A DNA stretch of 64,000 bases from Sceloporus undulatus (lineage: Eukaryota > Chordata > Lepidosauria > Squamata > Phrynosomatidae), in contig NC_056530.1 in NCBI RefSeq assembly GCF_019175285.1, positions 5,878,392 to 5,942,391 on the forward strand, in the 5' to 3' direction. Made by a program: the position numbers and the translations under genes. The notes under the pieces were generated by a model. That model did no database searches. It was not told where the DNA came from and saw only the letters and a program-made list of their open reading frames with translations. Below are positions 32,701-37,429 of the stretch, piece by piece. Position 1 is the first letter of the stretch, and each line of letters opens with the position of its first letter.

Positions 32701-34802
32701 CTGTCTTCCTCTTCGCATCTCTATATGCTGCAGTGATAGAAGGATAGCAGATCATGATAGCTACCCAGAATGTCTCTCCTGAATAGTTTGTCTGTTCCTC
32801 TTTAATGTAGCAAACAAAGGGTTGATTCTAAGGAGCTGGCTGTTTCCCCATAAATTATCCCAGAGCCAGTGCTGCTCATTATCCAGAAACAGCTGCAGCA
32901 AAGTTGGATGTCTCTTAATTACAAGCTCACAAAGAGCAGATTTATTCCACTTTCTCCATGTAGATGAATCCAAACACTCTGTCCATTGACTCCTCCTGAT
33001 CTCCATTTCTATAGTACTGAACAAGGTGGGGGTGATTAAATTGGAAACATGACTATCAACAGCATCTGCATTCTGCAGCTTCTGATGGCAGTGCCATTCA
33101 TGTAACATATCAGGCAGCAGAATTAAAATACCAAATGAGAATCTATGGGATACAATTAGAGCATGATCCAGTTGTCTTAACACAGAGTCAGAAGAACCAA
33201 TGTGGTAGTGGAAGCAGGGCTTAAGAGAACAAAATGCCACAGGATCTTGGTTAGGAGGAATGCACCCTTAAACTTCCATCTCTCCCTTGAGGCTGGTTGC
33301 ACTCTTCATAGTAGCTGAGAATGGGAGTAGATGTTCTCAGCAACAGTTTAGGATTATAGGCTGCTCAAATTTGAATGCAAAATATTTTGTATCCTGGTCA
33401 CAGACAGACAGTCAGGAGCCACTGGCTTTACAAAGAATCTGCTTCTGCTGGAGGTAAAAATGCTAGAACCCGGTTGTGGATGTGGAGCAAAATATCTGTC
33501 TGCATTCTGGACTCTTCTTCAGGTCAAAGCTATGGGGATTTTGATAATAAGGGATTGCTTGTTCCACCCCATCGCTGGTTAGAAAAAGTTCCTACAGAAG
33601 CATTGGCGGCTAATCCAGGGAATTTGCAGGACTTGCAGGGTCTGAGCCAAGAAAAGAGAAGGTGCTCCTAGATAGAAGATTCTATCTTTTCCTGTTTGGC
33701 AATTATTCCATCTTTTCCTGTTCAGCAATTTTTTTTCCTTAATGAAAATAAATAGAAAATTGAAGGACAGTGGGGAAAAACACAGGAAGAATACAGATGG
33801 ATGTTTATGCCATCTGAGTGTCTTTTAAAATGCCATGGTTGACACAGTAATGGCCAGGCTGGTTGGGGAATTCTGGGACCTGTAGTCCAAAACAGAATTT
33901 TTTTCCAGAATCTGATCTTGGAGGGATCAAGGGGAAACATTTAAAATGTGAGATTTTCTGAACTTGCTTCAAAGTACAGCTTTTCTTCCATAAAGTTTGT
34001 GAAACAGCCATTGTCCCCTGAAGGTTGGACTATAATTCCCACCATCTCTAGACAACCAGAGGGGCAAACTGGGATATTCTGAGAATTGCAGTCCAACACA
34101 TCTGAAGGCCATGATGCTGGGGGAGGCTATTTTAATGTATTTTAATACATTATTTTATTTTATATTTTAATGTATAACTTTAGGTAGTCACTGAGCTTGG
34201 AAATGTTACTTTTTGGACCATGACTTTCAGAATCCCCCAAACAGTGTGACTATGGGAGTGGATGGTATAAATTGTAGATTGTGGCACTTGAAGACCAACA
34301 GCCATACTTGGTGGTTTTTAGAACTGCAGCCCAAAATAATAACTTTCCAAAACTGGTTCAGAGATTGTGTTTTTGTGTAATTTTTACAGAATATGCTGAG
34401 CCAGATGTGGTCCAAGTCAGCCAGACAGCTCCACTGACATTCAAACCTGTCTTGGACGAAGGCTACACACTCCCTCTGATTGTAAATCATTATGATGTTC
34501 CAAGCAAGTACCATGAATATGCTGAGCCTTTGCCACCGGAACCTGAGTATGCTACCCCATTTACTGAGCCAGCCACACAGCCAGAAGGGGACACTTTCAG
34601 GAAGAACATATCTGTCATCAAACCGATTCCCTCATCCAAAAGCTTGAGCGGGGGTCTGCCTTCACTGAGGTGTTCAGAAGCCCAGATGCAGTATGACTTC
34701 CCTATTCAAAGGCCAGCAGAGAAGCTGGACAGCAAAGTGGCTGAGGTGGACTTGCAGGAAGGATCTATTGAAACTGGCTCCATGATGAGAATCCACCAGT
34801 GA
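1442..34802 (+). CDS. DCBLD-family receptor-like gene (LCCL, discoidin, TM, tail), 3' part
   Basis: DCBLD proteins are single-pass membrane receptor scaffolds with CUB, LCCL and F5/8C (discoidin) domains outside the cell and a tail that docks adaptor SH2 domains. Twelve exons (1442-1493, 2152-2224, 4331-4464, 7176-7213, 10564-10758, 20249-20370, 21111-21291, 23687-23779, 25145-25235, 30410-30447, 31132-31266, 34390-34802) have AG/GT borders and continuous phase, giving about 521 codons. The order is linker, LCCL (Cys pair in YCPAGCKG), F5/8C ending ALLGCQ, a short stalk, a TM helix, then about 200 residues of tail with seven YxxP motifs. The CUB domain and signal peptide lie off the left edge. 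The domain order fits only DCBLD1/2-like proteins. The discoidin and tail sequences differ from both as I remember them, so I give no symbol. The tail is closer to DCBLD1 in the HYD, EYA, PEYATP order. Confidence 0.9.
2152..2224 (+). CDS. DCBLD-like exon: start of LCCL domain
   Basis: The acceptor is ttttcttgcag and the donor is gtaagt. It reads GYCPAGCKGIAGDIWG and then NMNQGYRD, the highly conserved opening of the LCCL domain with its first cysteine pair. The exon is 73 nt and leaves in phase 0. Confidence 0.9.
2405..2445 (+). mobile_element. tRNA-derived SINE, head fragment
   Basis: The piece 'gcatggtgtagtggtttgag' followed by 'tgttggacta' is the A-box half of the common squamate tRNA-derived SINE. 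Fuller copies occur at 11322, 22770 and 49907. Only the head remains here. Confidence 0.55.
3170..3530. repeat. Minisatellite, 79-bp period, about 4.5 units
   Basis: The phrase gggacttgggg recurs at 3181, 3249, 3328, 3407 and 3486 (as ggaacttgggg). This gives one 68-bp step and then three steps of 79 bp. Units are rich in G on the plus strand and produce the long spurious open frames on both strands here. Confidence 0.9.
3593..3855. mobile_element. Tigger/mariner-like MITE, GC-rich
   Basis: The ends are CAGTGCGCCC and GGGCGCACTG, flanked by TA on both sides (3591-3592, 3856-3857). It is nested in the Harbinger-like element at 2591-4085. Confidence 0.8.
4331..4464 (+). CDS. DCBLD-like exon: core of LCCL domain
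   Basis: The acceptor is ttattcactcag and the donor is gtaaat. It reads TSVLCKAAIHAGVILDEQGG and then a segment ending FANGLYSK. The LCKAAIHAG motif is the LCCL signature. It enters in phase 0 and leaves in phase 2. Confidence 0.93.
5390..5412. repeat. (TA)n microsatellite
   Basis: A run of alternating at dinucleotides. It is a simple repeat in an intron. Confidence 0.9.
5480..6360 (-). mobile_element. LTR-like fossil, antisense, family unresolved
   Basis: Read on the minus strand this stretch has a TATA-like box (RC of tatata near 5976-5982) and, roughly 340 bases further on, an AATAAA signal (RC near 5633-5640), the spacing expected of an LTR. A possible TG-start lies near 6358. A CA microsatellite at 5674-5701 lies inside. 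There is no internal coding part, so it would be a solo LTR or fragment. Both boundaries are approximate. Confidence 0.4.
5674..5701. repeat. (CA)n microsatellite
   Basis: About 14 ca units. It generates spurious histidine-threonine and cysteine-valine open frames on the two strands. Confidence 0.95.
6460..7048 (-). mobile_element. tRNA-derived SINE (second family), interrupted
   Basis: Read on the minus strand it begins 'ggggatgcagtggcttagtg' and continues with a B-box-like 'ggcagttcaag', a tRNA-type promoter. The far end, 'aaaggtaaagg', abuts a nested Tigger-like element at 6473-6726, beyond which the SINE resumes. Confidence 0.65.
6473..6726. mobile_element. Tigger/mariner-like MITE ('gggttacg' family)
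   Basis: The ends are CAGTGGTGCC and GGTACCACTG, with TA at both flanks. The interior is palindromic and repeats 'cgtaacccg'. The same family occurs at 48172-48418 and 48681-48933. It sits inside the SINE at 6460-7048. Confidence 0.85.
7176..7213 (+). CDS. DCBLD-like exon: LCCL-discoidin junction
   Basis: The exon is 38 nt with acceptor ttttaaatag and donor gtatgc. It completes an Arg codon and reads GSLSEKRLIFQK, the DGSLSDKRF-like segment that ends LCCL in DCBLD proteins. It leaves in phase 1. Confidence 0.88.
8342..9165 (-). mobile_element. CR1 LINE, 5'-truncated 3' part
   Basis: On the minus strand, 9117-8419 is a 232-codon open frame. It reads MNFNREKCKVLHLG, then LGVQVDHKLNMSQQCDAAANKA, RPHLEYCVQFWAP and [20 protein letters not shown], the C-terminal end of CR1 reverse transcriptase. 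The 3' end shows the typical CR1 tail, read here as repeated 'agaatcat'. The 5' border is approximate. It is inserted in a hAT element. The largely intact frame suggests a young copy. Confidence 0.92.
9281..9510. repeat. Minisatellite, 70-bp period, about 3.3 units
   Basis: The phrase ctccttctcc starts at 9281, 9351 and 9421, with a diverged copy at 9491, exactly 70 bp apart. It lies within the hAT element. The overlapping long open frames here come from this GC-rich repeat. Confidence 0.93.
9830..10225 (-). mobile_element. L2-type LINE fragment
   Basis: The stretch 'gcgttccctcaggtaagctg' and the following 'gggcccaagcc', 'aggcagccagtg' and 'gtagagcgcatta' match, in order, the L2 copy at 52358-53278, where the coding sense is clear. 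The first part also resembles the 87-bp repeat at 14353. Confidence 0.7.
10425..10475 (-). mobile_element. L2-type LINE 3' end
   Basis: Repeated taa units followed by 'ttttatttatataccgcttt' match the 3' terminus of the L2 copy at 52358. Only the 3' tip remains. Confidence 0.65.
10564..10758 (+). CDS. DCBLD-like exon: first half of discoidin (F5/8C) domain
   Basis: The acceptor is tttggcag and the donor is gtcagt. It reads ACAGTLEIAGFNASSYW near the start and DEWLEIDLGGRKNITG at the end. EWLEIDLG is the conserved F5/8C core strand, and the opening Cys pairs with the one in GCQ at 21243. The exon is 195 nt and leaves in phase 1. The middle (SWTPDRAAFGVDGLSWAANL) differs from DCBLD1/2 as I recall them. 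Confidence 0.95.
10975..11177 (+). mobile_element. Tigger-like MITE ('cagtcggccctt' family)
   Basis: The ends are CAGTCGGCCC and GGGTCCACTG, flanked by TA. Further copies lie at 19679-19898 and 45576-45770, with a relative in reverse at 45287-45516. Small embedded frames such as [20 protein letters not shown] recur in each copy and are not genes. Confidence 0.85.
11322..11430 (+). mobile_element. tRNA-derived SINE fragment
   Basis: It has 'gtagtggtttgagcattgga', then a B-box-like 'agttcgaatccc' and 'ccatggaaacccactggatg', the usual squamate SINE body. The 3' part is missing. Confidence 0.75.
11799..12130. repeat. Minisatellite, 62-bp period, about 5 units
   Basis: The word aggagcag starts at 11861, 11923, 11985, 12047 and 12109, exactly 62 bp apart, with an earlier diverged copy near 11799. 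Units contain 'gatgatgggataggtcgcag' and 'gggtcactggggcca'. Confidence 0.95.
12368..12545 (+). mobile_element. 5S-rRNA-derived SINE
   Basis: The head matches the internal 5S promoter region: 'ctgtctgatctcaaaagcta', 'agcaggatcag', 'tatttggatggaagactg' and 'taccaggtgctgt'. The body 'ttcagaggaaggaactggc' and 'ccctatgaaatt' is that of the 5S-derived Sauria SINE. It is diverged from functional 5S and carries a SINE tail, so it is not a 5S gene. Confidence 0.85.
12548..12705. mobile_element. Palindromic MITE ('gcagaaataatcc' family)
   Basis: It begins 'catctgcactgcagaaataa' and its second half, with 'gaattccatagcactgagcc', is the reverse complement of 'ggctcagtgctatggaat'. Relatives are at 38392-38993 and 40706-41282. 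The right end is cut where the death-receptor retrocopy begins. Confidence 0.7.
12706..13665 (+). pseudogene. Retrocopy of a TNFRSF10-like (TRAIL receptor-like) death receptor
   Basis: Death receptors bind TNF-family ligands outside and recruit FADD-type adaptors through a death domain. Here 12918-13120 reads a cysteine-rich end (SCSPTTDMECMP), then a membrane segment (LGIIFGLSVPVCLILLLGFW) and a basic stop-transfer KKRNPKREK. In another frame, 13316-13585 reads a death domain (DWNKLMRKSGLLDNDIDKIK), resembling the DSWEPLMRKLGLMDNEIKVA segment of human TRAIL-R2 as I recall it. After a TGA at 13583, domain-like sequence continues (LKNIYENI). Extracellular, membrane and death-domain parts, separate exons in TNFRSF genes, run on without introns, so this is a processed pseudogene with a frame change and stops. 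It sits in a DCBLD-like intron, in sense. The exact parent is uncertain. Confidence 0.8.
14353..14613. repeat. Tandem repeat, 87-bp period, 3 units
   Basis: The phrase 'agctccatcagggctagcct' and its variants start at about 14360, 14447 and 14534, 87 bp apart. Each unit contains 'ctccttaactgtcat' and 'ttcggcct'. A related single unit is at 9818-9900. Confidence 0.93.
14620..14830 (+). mobile_element. hAT-like element fragment, related to 21850-22719
   Basis: The stretch from 'ggaggtggagcgcggaggag' to 'ggcaggatatgtcaaccct' is the reverse complement of 21851-22050, including 'gtgaccgtactggtaccg'. It ends with the terminal repeat of that element. Confidence 0.75.
15060..15887. other. Intronic sequence, nothing recognised
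   Basis: No repeat family or exon recognised. The open frames at 15214-15465 and 15354-15635 have no domain and conflicting frames. Confidence 0.4.
15888..16117 (-). mobile_element. tRNA-derived SINE, nearly full length
   Basis: Read on the plus strand the SINE appears reversed: it starts at the 3' end ('ttgttgctgtgtgcctgcaa'), continues with 'ggtttgccattgcctgagac' and 'aaggtcacccagtgggtttc', and ends in the tRNA-like head (RC of 'agccggcatggtgtagtgat'). Confidence 0.85.
16182..18540 (-). mobile_element. L2-type LINE flanked by target duplication
   Basis: Minus-strand coding blocks are: endonuclease end (LDFPLSDHHLISFAL, 18300-18200), a 5'-domain (LFSTFNTLLKSPSPP), RT motif 1 (SYRPISLLPFLSKVLERVV near 17370), an RT thumb segment (LNMSKTELLVFPP) and the L2-style C-terminus (LASLHWLPLPFRIQYKLLLS at 16751). 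The 3' end is 'acctttatttataaagcact' plus an attatt tail. The 10-11 bp 'caccgaacaca' lies at both borders (16171-16181, 18541-18551). Several frame changes and stops show it is not active. The 5' end carries a duplicated scrap (18368-18432 repeats parts of 18130 and 18250). Confidence 0.9.
18560..19678. other. Intronic sequence, nothing firmly recognised
   Basis: The segment includes a GC-rich patch at 18590-18730 and, at 18885-18990, a diverged piece that may be a SINE ('gctgttatgtgctttcaagt', 'gaggattgccattgcctcta'). No exon seen. Confidence 0.4.
19679..19898 (+). mobile_element. Tigger-like MITE ('cagtcggccctt' family)
   Basis: The ends are CAGTCGGCCC and GGGTCCACTG, with TA on both sides. 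It is the longest and best preserved of the three direct copies. Confidence 0.88.
20249..20370 (+). CDS. DCBLD-like exon: middle of discoidin domain
   Basis: The acceptor is tctctttcag and the donor is gtgatg. It reads (G)IITKGSSHQLNYYVKSYQLL and ends DGKNWKVYKFNGGNEAK, the ITGI-x-T-x-G...YV-x-SF pattern of F5/8C domains. It enters after phase 1 and leaves in phase 0. Confidence 0.93.
20536..20545. other. Assembly gap (10 N)
   Basis: Ten N characters inside an intron. The true gap size may differ. Confidence 0.99.
21111..21291 (+). CDS. DCBLD-like exon: end of discoidin domain
   Basis: The acceptor is aaccactcag. It reads IFEGNNDSRQVVSNAFIPPI, then LARYLRIIPQSWNQKIALKV and ALLGCQ, the F5/8C closing strands (PPI-x-ARY-x-R-x-x-P-x-x-W) with the final disulfide Cys. 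I place the donor at 21292 (gtgagg). A weaker donor, gtgaca, at 21280 keeps the same phase and would shorten the stalk by four residues. Confidence 0.9.
21716..21849 (-). mobile_element. tRNA-derived SINE fragment
   Basis: 'ttgttgttgtgtgccttcaa', 'ctatcatgaggttttctagg' and 'gccaggaattgaacctagat' form the 3' half and B box of the Sauria-type SINE in reverse. It is broken by the hAT-like element that follows. Confidence 0.75.
21850..22719. mobile_element. hAT-like DNA transposon, non-autonomous
   Basis: The left end is TAGGGTTGATATATC. The right end is the reverse complement of CAGGGTTGCCATAGG. Flanking 8-mers gtcttggc (21842-21849) and gtcttgat (22720-22727) match at 6 of 8 positions. The left part is GC-rich with no usable transposase frame. 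Its right part (22550-22690) is also found inside the hAT at 42999-43381. Confidence 0.7.
22770..23430 (+). mobile_element. tRNA-derived SINE split by a CR1 LINE
   Basis: The SINE head and body run from 22770 ('gaatgttggactaggaccct', 'ccatggagacccactgggtg') to about 22941. Its 3' end ('ttcaccataagttggaaact', 'gaaggcgcacaacac') resumes at about 23388. A CR1 copy lies between. Confidence 0.85.
22942..23387 (-). mobile_element. CR1 LINE, 3' fragment
   Basis: On the minus strand it reads [20 protein letters not shown], then ALFKYLKGCHIEEGASLFSA and ending [13 protein letters not shown], with the CR1 3' tail at 22942. It is inserted in a SINE, so it is the younger of the two. Confidence 0.92.
23687..23779 (+). 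CDS. DCBLD-like exon: extracellular stalk
   Basis: The acceptor is ctctttgtag and the donor is gtaagt. It reads HSGPQELPVLTSSPAIFTEI followed by PGIVISSEKT, rich in Ser, Thr and Pro as expected of a juxtamembrane stalk. No domain; the call rests on phase (enters after 1, leaves at 1) and position. Confidence 0.75.
23780..25144. other. Intron, nothing recognised
   Basis: Apparently unique sequence. Short open frames (24420-24668 and others) have no domain. No repeat family recognised. Confidence 0.4.
25145..25235 (+). CDS. DCBLD-like exon: transmembrane segment
   Basis: The acceptor is tttcttcag and the donor is gtgagt. It reads GPPLLVMLLIGGFVLICSAL and then LLLIFLRHKKR. The 24-residue hydrophobic run ends in a basic RHKKR, giving a type I membrane topology. 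Confidence 0.93.
25380..25568. mobile_element. Palindromic Harbinger-like MITE, copy 1
   Basis: The inner arms 'aggccaaaataaggctgctt' and 'aagcagctttattttagcct' are inverted copies. Other copies are at 29668, 42024, 50874 and 62238. The outermost bases have diverged. Confidence 0.85.
25990..26432. repeat. Interspersed repeat, two direct copies and one inverted
   Basis: 'ttagtctgcagaatcaatat' at about 26009 recurs as 'ttagtctgtagaatcagtat' at about 26232. Both continue with 'agatcttgtagcacctttga'. The inverted piece at 26345-26432 ends 'ttagtctcaaaggtgctaca'. The widespread reptile repeat with 'aactgaaagaaag' is familiar to me, but I cannot name its class. Confidence 0.7.
26661..26993. mobile_element. 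Tigger-like palindromic MITE ('gtccctccatattcgc' family)
   Basis: It begins TAGTTGTCCCTCC and ends GGAGGGATGACTG, flanked by TA. The interior has 'ctaggtcctccagtgcaact' and its inverse. A second copy is at 43481-43846. Confidence 0.88.
27194..27731. mobile_element. Harbinger-like DNA transposon, GC-rich non-autonomous
   Basis: The ends are GGCCCGTTACAGAC and GTCTGTAACCCGCC. The flanks are tta and tca. The internal 'ggcggccgttccacacggcc' also occurs in the element at 40831-41175. The long open frames on both strands are a product of GC content. Confidence 0.78.
27780..29600 (+). mobile_element. L1-type LINE, decayed 3' part of ORF2
   Basis: At 28740-28870 it reads VNWVRNVSYNIQMDQWENIW, like the L1 ORF2 C-terminal (W-x-x-N-x-x-Y-x-I-x-x-x-x-W). 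At 29010-29200 it reads LELFPFRMIDVQLEKNYERL, then YMVKTARIDIY and EMNKLSDLTKEW, matching the last part of L1 ORF2. Multiple stops interrupt it, and an A-rich 3' UTR follows. The 5' boundary is uncertain. Confidence 0.7.
29668..29900. mobile_element. Palindromic Harbinger-like MITE, copy 2 (best palindrome)
   Basis: The ends are GGCCTGTTACAGAC and GTCTGTAACAGGCC, with aat on both sides (3-bp target duplication). The whole 233 bp folds back on itself, with 'cctaagagtccagaagccaa' facing 'tttggactcttagg'. Confidence 0.9.
30410..30447 (+). CDS. DCBLD-like exon: cytoplasmic, short
   Basis: The exon is 38 nt with acceptor tttggcag and donor gtaaag. It finishes an Arg codon begun at the TM exon and reads KAAVDQDCGLTK. 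The call rests on phase (in 2, out 1) and splice sites; a micro-exon after the TM is plausible for the family. Confidence 0.72.
30466..30555 (-). mobile_element. L2-type LINE 3' end fragment
   Basis: 'ttaacctttatttatgaagc', 'tacacagcgctgtacatgca' and 'agacggttccctgccct' match the 3' end of the L2 at 16182. Confidence 0.85.
31132..31266 (+). CDS. DCBLD-like exon: cytoplasmic tail with YRIP
   Basis: The acceptor is tctcctgacag and the donor is gtaagt. It reads (D)STLMYRIPEDSQVVPGGSL, then QPSTSEVTSFHGAGMPVDVG. YRIP is the first of the YxxP motifs. Phase in 1, out 1. Confidence 0.88.
31267..34389. other. Intron, mostly unrecognised
   Basis: I see no firm repeat borders. The minus frame at 33240-32761 is 159 codons long but has no domain I know. 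Short scraps such as 'attctgggacctgtagtcc' at 33869 are common repeat debris. Confidence 0.4.
34390..34802 (+). CDS. DCBLD-like last coding exon: YxxP-rich tail and stop
   Basis: The acceptor is aatttttacag and the stop is TGA at 34800-34802. This exon encodes YAEP, YTLP, YDVP, YAEP, YATP and YDFP in that order. The segment HEYAEPLPPEPEYATP is shared with DCBLD family tails (EPEYATP in DCBLD1 and GPEYATP in DCBLD2 as I recall them). YxxP phosphotyrosines are the preferred ligand of CRK/CRKL SH2 domains, so the tail likely docks these adaptors. It ends in SMMRIHQ. Confidence 0.95.
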
Positions 34803-35334
34803 TCAGACTCTCAGGCTGAGAGATGTATTGCAAGCTGCAAAACCAGCTACCTCATCACAAGGCTGCTCTTTCATGCTCAGAGACTCTTCCCTCTGCGCAC
34901 ACCTGCCGCGAGTCTTTGTGAACAAGAACTCTTGCTTGAGACTGCTAAAAACTAAATATGGGCTGTGTTATGGAACTTTATTTCAAGACAATTTATACGC
35001 AGGCTGTTTGTTTGTTTTGACTGATTGTTGCTCTCCAGCAGAGCAGAGCAGACCATTTGGTAGTATGAGGCAATAGCTTCATGCAGGAGATACTGGTGGG
35101 TAGTAGTGATAATGGTTTCCTGGCCATTTCCATCTTTCTATTGGAAGGAAGAACCGTGTGTGTCTTCTGTCCCTTTCTGCATCATTTCCCAATTAGTGTT
35201 GCAGTGGAGACCACAACGAACAATCTAATTTCCTTTGCTATGTTGAAAGCCAAGTGGAGCGATCCCATCTTCTCTTGTCTTTCAACCCACAAAGTCCCTG
35301 GGGCTCAAGCAGGGGCTTTACCCATCACTTTCTG

Positions 35335-35420
35335 CCTAATCCTTCTAAAACTGGGGATGTCAGGGATTGAACTTTAGACCTTCTACATGCAAAGCATGGG
35401 CTCAGTTATGGTCAAACAAC
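35335..35420 (-). mobile_element. tRNA-like SINE fragment
   Basis: On the minus strand it reads 'gagcccatgctttgcatgta' then 'gttcaatccctgacatcccc', a B-box-bearing tRNA-like SINE piece. Confidence 0.5.
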
Positions 35421-35861
35421 ATTCCTCCCCCTAAAACAAGTGGGCAACGGCACAGAGGGGGCATATTTTCCAGGCAGCTGTAACAGATTCAGAGGCCACT
35501 TCATTTCCAGTTTCACTTTTCAGCCAAAGATATCTATTTCTCCCATTTTTGAAGTAAGGAGTTGTGGGTCAGCAGAGTGCTAATTGACCTAAACCACCAT
35601 GCTTTTGCATTGTTTAGAAGAGTTTTTGGCTATTTTCACCTAAAAATGTTTTATATGAAGCTTGGAGTTAGGAGCTTATGGGGTTCAAAGCACATGTGGC
35701 CCCACAGGCCACACATTCCACACCCTAAAACATGAAACCTTTTCTCCCACCAGCAAATGAAAACTGGTATTTTGTTCATACCCAACTTTTGGAGAGGAGC
35801 ATCTTTGAATTCCTGTGCATTTGACTGGTATGGTATTTCTTCTCCGCCAAGTTTAACAAAT

Positions 35862-36162
35862 ACAGGTTGTCTCCTTTATCCAGAACTCCAAAATCTGAAA
35901 TATTCCAAAATTGTCCACATGAGATAGTGCTTTCTAGTGGTTCAATATATATAAACTTTGCTTGATGCATAAAATTATTGAAAACACTGTGTATAATAGT
36001 CAGGCTATGTGTATAAGATGTATACGAAACACAAATGAGTTTCATGCTTAAACTTGAACCCCATTTCCAAAGTATCTCATTATTCAGATATTCCAAAATC
36101 CCAAAATCTCTGAAATCCAAAACACTTCTGGTCCCAAGCATTTTGGATAAGGTACACTTGGA
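35862..36162. mobile_element. Tigger-like palindromic MITE
   Basis: The arms are 'tttatccagaactccaaaat' at the left and a reverse-related 'cattttggataaggtacact' at the right. The interior has 'tattccaaaattgtccacat'. The order of words resembles a Tigger-type element I recall from mammalian genomes. Borders approximate. Confidence 0.55.
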
Positions 36163-36296
36163 TGTCATCTTTATTAGGATTTGAAGGCATCAATACTGTA
36201 ACTGATGTGTGCAATGGCCGAAATGAAGATTCCCATTTATTTGTACATACCTGTACTATATTTTTGTATTTTGTAATTAAAATTATTTTTGCTAAT

Positions 36297-36298
<2 letters not shown>

Positions 36299-36331
<33 letters not shown>
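36299..36331. repeat. (TA)n microsatellite
   Basis: About 16 ta units, close to the probable 3' end of the DCBLD-like transcript. Confidence 0.95.
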
Positions 36332-36334
<3 letters not shown>

Positions 36335-36775
36335 GTAATATACACAGTGTTGTGCTTTTTCTTGACAACAGCCAGATCTCAGCCAATGGACGCACATTCC
36401 CTTAAAACTTGGGGAAGCATTTTGTAGACCAAATAAAAACCCTTTCGTTTTCTCCTGCTGCCTGTCACTGACAAGTCTACTTTTTGTTTTGTCTTTTTCA
36501 TTTTCACAGTTCATTTTCTCTTCGGATACAAAAGAAGGCCAGCTTTTTCTTTACGGAAAACAGAAATATGGGGGGCGGGGGGGGGGAGAGAGAGAAAGAG
36601 AAAGCATTTGCACATTTATATGATGCCTCAAGGGGAAAGAATATGTTAGCTATCCTTAAAAGTTTTGTTTGATGTTTCTTTTCCTAAGAAGGGCAGTCTC
36701 TCTTTTGCAACAAAAACAACAACTAGTAAAAGAGTCTTGCAGCCTTCTTGGAGAGATACTCTTGGACCAGAGGAC

Positions 36776-37089
36776 CAGCGTTGCCACTTTCAGGGGTTTT
36801 CCCCAGAAATTGGGCATTTTAAAGTTTTTCCGTGTCACTTCTGGGATTACTAAATTTCCGGGAAGACTGTGGGAAATTCAACCTTCCAGCCCAAAAAACC
36901 CGGCCAAATATACCTTCCCGCCCCAAAAAACCCTCCTGACATACCTTCCATCCTGGAAGTCCTGCCCCTTTAGCCTTCCCATAGTGCCTTGCGCCCCCCA
37001 CCTGGACGTCCTGCCTCCATTCTGGGAAATTTGGGGGCATTCTGGGAAGCCAATCAGGGAATTTCCTTTGAGGGTGATTGGCAACACTA
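36776..37089. mobile_element. hAT-like MITE
   Basis: The ends are CAGCGTTGCCA and TGGCAACACTA. The flanking 8-mers cagaggac (36768-36775) and cagaggag (37090-37097) agree at 7 of 8 positions. Confidence 0.75.
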
Positions 37090-37228
37090 CAGAGGAGTGT
37101 GCCACAAGACTTTGGTTGTGGAGGGGCACAGGATGCCCACAGGTGTTCATGCACATTAGTGGGCCCTTCAAGCAGTTTTCGGGCAAAAAGGCTGGTCAGG
37201 GGCTTTTGGAGGGCTACCAAGGAGTTTC

Positions 37229-37420
37229 AGGAGCCACTCATAGAATCATAGACTTGGAAGGAACCACAAGCGTCATTCAGACCTTTCTGCCATGCAGGAA
37301 CTCTCAATCAGTCTGTGTATTCCTGCATGGAACACATACATTCAGTGTTGCATCAGTTCAGAACCACAGACTCATAGAGTTGTAAGGGACCCTAAGGGCC
37401 ATCCTCTTTTCCTGCAGGTG
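37229..37420 (-). mobile_element. CR1 LINE 3' ends, two diverged pieces
   Basis: 'catagaatcatagacttgga' (37239) and 'cagactcatagagttgtaag' (37367) are both CR1 3' termini, followed by the CR1-like 'ctgccatgcaggaa' and 'agggccatcc'. Confidence 0.7.
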
Positions 37421-37429
37421 AACTTAGCC

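Larger units (their letters stand above)
34803..36450 (+). other. Probable 3' UTR of the DCBLD-like gene
   Basis: No further coding follows the stop. A good polyadenylation hexamer, AATAAA, lies at 36432-36437. The UTR would contain a SINE scrap, a Tigger-like MITE and a (TA)n run. The end is inferred; an earlier polyadenylation site is possible. Confidence 0.45.
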
